Below are positions 57,789 through 60,000 of a DNA stretch of 60,000 nt, piece after piece. Both the position numbers and the translations under genes were made by a program. The notes under the pieces were generated by a model. It was not told where the DNA came from, did no database searches, and was given only the letters and a program-made list of their open reading frames with translations. Within the stretch, counting starts at the first letter, position 1. Each line of letters opens with the position of its first letter. Source of the DNA: Polytrichum commune (Eukaryota > Streptophyta > Polytrichopsida > Polytrichales > Polytrichaceae); contig OX485805.1 in assembly GCA_950295325.1 (NCBI GenBank), positions 4,528,501-4,588,500 of the forward strand, in the 5' to 3' direction.

Positions 57789-59159
57789 ATGGCGACCCAA
57801 ACACGGAAGAGGATCGCGGACAAGCCGCTAGCCCTCCGCAAGGTGCACGTGGTCACCCCCACTGGTCGAGAGGAGAGCAATGAGTTGGAGGCAGACTTGA
57901 GGCGCATGGGCTGCCTCAGATTATGGGAAAAATCTTGGAGAGTACGTTGTGAGAAGATGGTAAGGAAGTTAGTCATTGGGGAGGTGGACCACGTTTACGC
58001 TTCCACCATCCGGGGCCGACCGGATAGGTGGAATGCAGAATTGTGGAGTCGGGTTTACGGGTTTCAGCAGGGAGGGGAAGGTATGGCCACTAAGAGAGAT
58101 GATTGTACCAGGGACAAATTCTCCCAGAGGTTAGACCCCAAGTATGGTTACTTTGTGAAAGATTGTAAAGATGAGAGCAAAAGGAGGATGTTAGCTTTTC
58201 TAGTGTCTATCTTTAGCCCGGAGAAGTCCTATAACATCACTCTTATCCTTGCCACCACCTTACTTCTTGTATACTCCGAGAAGAAGCTGGTGGATTGGGG
58301 AAGCATCATTGGGGAGTTGGTGCACAAGTTGGCAACCAACACTAAGCGCGGCCAACCTTCTTACATTGGGCCTTTCCTCTTCCACCTTTACGCACACGAA
58401 AACCTATTCACGGACGAAGAGGAAACCCAATGGATATCGCATCAGTTCATGCGGGAGCTCCAGACTACCGACTCGGAGCCGGAAATGGGCCATGAGGGTT
58501 CGAAGGAGGAAGATGTGGTGGAATTGAGCAACGAAGAGCGGCCCGTGACCAAGAAGCGGAAACTAATGTTGGGGAATCGTGCGACGTGGACCAGGTCCGC
58601 CACCAAGCCGGTAGGAGGTGGAACCTCCACCTCCTCCTTGGAGGACAATCCGGTGGACTCCATTATCCGCGACTTGGAGGGAGTACGGTCCCGGATTGCG
58701 GAATATGAGTTGCAAATGCAACAAGTAGGGGAATTGGTGGGCAACCCTCCGCGGGAGAGTTTGGTTGCCGCAATAAAGGAGGCCATCCAAGATCCGCGCC
58801 GGTTGCGGGAGCTGGAGCGTAAGGTGGACCACCTTACGGCGGAAAAACGGAAGACCGCGGAAAAGTGGAAGACCGCGGAACGAGTACGGAAGTTGGAGGC
58901 GGAGCGAGAGAAGCTCCTTAAGCAGGTAAAGGATACCACCCTCACGGTACAAAAGATGAGTGATATGGTGAAAATCCCGGGGAATGTGTGGTGGAAAGCC
59001 AAGATGTTCGACGCGGAATTGAAGAATGCGGGCTACGTTTCCGGGTCGAAGATGGTTACCTTAATCATGGATCAAGGGAGTAAGATGGACGCATCTTTGA
59101 AAACAATGAAGACCCTCATTGCTAGCTGCACGGAATTGTTTCCCGTCGTAATTGAGTGA
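57789..59159 (+). CDS. Element-associated hypothetical protein with coiled coil, 456 residues
   Basis: The start lies in a strong context (CAACCACCATGGCG). Residues about 1-215 look globular (GYFVKDCKDESKRRMLAFLV, then RGQPSYIGPFLFHLYAHENL). An acidic and basic linker with KKRK follows, then a coiled coil at about 300-400 with a short internal duplication (KRKTAEKWKTAERV). The N-terminal part resembles gag-like or plant-transposon-associated proteins in style, but I cannot name a family. GC content and G/C-ending codons differ sharply from the AT-rich flanks, which suggests a mobile or recently arrived sequence. The following ORF at 59169 is in the same frame, separated by one TGA. Confidence 0.55.
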   Translation: MATQTRKRIADKPLALRKVHVVTPTGREESNELEADLRRMGCLRLWEKSWRVRCEKMVRKLVIGEVDHVYASTIRGRPDRWNAELWSRVYGFQQGGEGMATKRDDCTRDKFSQRLDPKYGYFVKDCKDESKRRMLAFLVSIFSPEKSYNITLILATTLLLVYSEKKLVDWGSIIGELVHKLATNTKRGQPSYIGPFLFHLYAHENLFTDEEETQWISHQFMRELQTTDSEPEMGHEGSKEEDVVELSNEERPVTKKRKLMLGNRATWTRSATKPVGGGTSTSSLEDNPVDSIIRDLEGVRSRIAEYELQMQQVGELVGNPPRESLVAAIKEAIQDPRRLRELERKVDHLTAEKRKTAEKWKTAERVRKLEAEREKLLKQVKDTTLTVQKMSDMVKIPGNVWWKAKMFDAELKNAGYVSGSKMVTLIMDQGSKMDASLKTMKTLIASCTELFPVVIE

Positions 59160-59168
59160 TCGGAGGAA

Positions 59169-59687
59169 ATGAAGTCCTCATCGGGCTACTCCGACTTGAC
59201 CCCTCATGACATGGTGGAAATTCGAGGTGCCGCGGTAGAAGGCGGAAACCAACATGCAGAAGAGGTGGACCAAGTGGAGGACATCACGGCGATCACGGCC
59301 CTGCCAGTTTCCACCACTGAGGTGTTCATTCCCAATGCCACCCCAGTTTCCGCCGCGGTTGGAGAGGAAACCTTGGGTGATTGCCACGTGGCCGAGGTCT
59401 CAACGCCGATCCTTGCCACGGACTTCCAAGTGGTTGCCCGGGATCTGTCGCCACTTGCAATTCTTGCTCCAGGTTTTCCGCCGGACAACCAACTGTCCGC
59501 ACCACTGGCATCGGACGTTGCGGAAACGGTGGACCGCGTGGGAGTGATTCTCGGACCTGATGGACACGAGGTGTCAGTGCCACTACCATGTGTTCCATCT
59601 TTGGCAACGGACAGAGTGGACCGCCGCGAGGAGCGGAAGCAGAATAAGAAAAAAACTAAGTTGAAGAAGCGGAAGAATAAGGAATAG
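59169..59687 (+). CDS. In-frame continuation after a TGA, 172 residues
   Basis: Same frame as 57789-59159, 9 bases after its TGA. It is low-complexity and Ala/Val/Pro/Thr-rich, with repeated PVSTT / PVSAA-type motifs, and ends in a very basic KKKTKLKKRKNKE tail. The ATG at 59169 is the first after the stop. It could be a separate small protein, but more likely it is the C-terminal part of the upstream protein, either reached by readthrough or cut off by a mutation. No domain is recognised. Confidence 0.5.
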   Translation: MKSSSGYSDLTPHDMVEIRGAAVEGGNQHAEEVDQVEDITAITALPVSTTEVFIPNATPVSAAVGEETLGDCHVAEVSTPILATDFQVVARDLSPLAILAPGFPPDNQLSAPLASDVAETVDRVGVILGPDGHEVSVPLPCVPSLATDRVDRREERKQNKKKTKLKKRKNKE

Positions 59688-59689
59688 AT

Positions 59690-60000
59690 TTTAGTTAGGA
59701 TTCCATTTTGGTTTGTTTTGGGCAAGTAGTTAGGTGGCCCCGAGTTGTGCGCCTCGTCATTTTCTTTGTTTGGGTTTTGACCTCTCCATGAGGTGGTTTG
59801 TCAGGATTGTCACGTGGCCCGCGATTTCCAGCATGGGAACCATGGCATGTGGGTGTTAGTTTGGTTTTAAAGGGAGAACACTTCGGTGTTTTTCTCATCA
59901 TTTTGCAATGCAAACGTTCTTTTGTTCAATTCAGACCTTATGTTTTACTCCACCTTCGGTTTGAGCTGAATCTTAAGTCCATGTGTAATGCAAGTGGTCC
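59690..60000. other. Downstream flank of the element-associated ORFs
   Basis: Continues past the right edge without a clear ORF on the plus strand. Moderate GC with T/G-rich runs, consistent with the 3' untranslated part of the preceding unit. Confidence 0.35.

Overview
This is nuclear DNA from a land plant, most likely a bryophyte (moss-like) or another seed-free plant. The main evidence is a gene at 15752-22115 that encodes a protein kinase, an NB-ARC ATPase and a very long leucine-rich repeat (LRR) array in one chain. Kinase-NBS-LRR receptors are known from mosses. The rest of the window fits a plant: AT-rich spacers, introns with GT-AG borders, PIF/Harbinger transposons and their MITEs, and long solo LTRs. 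No bacterial features (operons, Shine-Dalgarno sites, CRISPR) were seen. All splice models and repeat borders were read by eye.

Layout. 1-15.7 kb is repeat-rich and holds no convincing gene. It contains dispersed repeats, a 0.9-kb foldback whose arms are bounded by poly-G/poly-C runs (3963-4879), a decayed PIF/Harbinger copy (about 7.9-9.8 kb), an 0.8-kb AT-rich palindrome (10315-11130) and 150-bp tandem repeats (12.77-13.23 kb). 15.75-23.44 kb is the kinase-NLR gene followed by a decayed LRR tail. 24.06-26.88 kb is a probable minus-strand coiled-coil gene with a MITE inserted in its upstream half. 27.0-30.8 kb is a second PIF/Harbinger copy, broken by a solo LTR with a perfect 5-bp target duplication. 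30.8-42 kb is a nest of repeats with three more solo LTRs. One of these carries an array of hairpins whose stems covary. 41.8-45.8 kb holds three MITEs and a minisatellite. 46.0-53.8 kb is the second real gene region: an 11-exon plus-strand gene (46801-52464) with two separate exon duplications, a possible divergent minus-strand first exon, and extra exon-like segments downstream. 53.8-57.5 kb is AT-rich spacer. 57.79-59.69 kb is a GC-rich, probably element-derived ORF interrupted by a single in-frame TGA.

How it works together. The kinase-NLR would be an intracellular immune receptor: an N-terminal signalling kinase, a nucleotide switch and an LRR sensor. The DNA-level uniformity of its LRR units shows recent unequal exchange. 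The transposon nests record an order of events: Harbinger-type elements came first and LTR elements then inserted into them. All four clear LTR insertions are now solo LTRs, which points to frequent LTR-LTR recombination in this genome.
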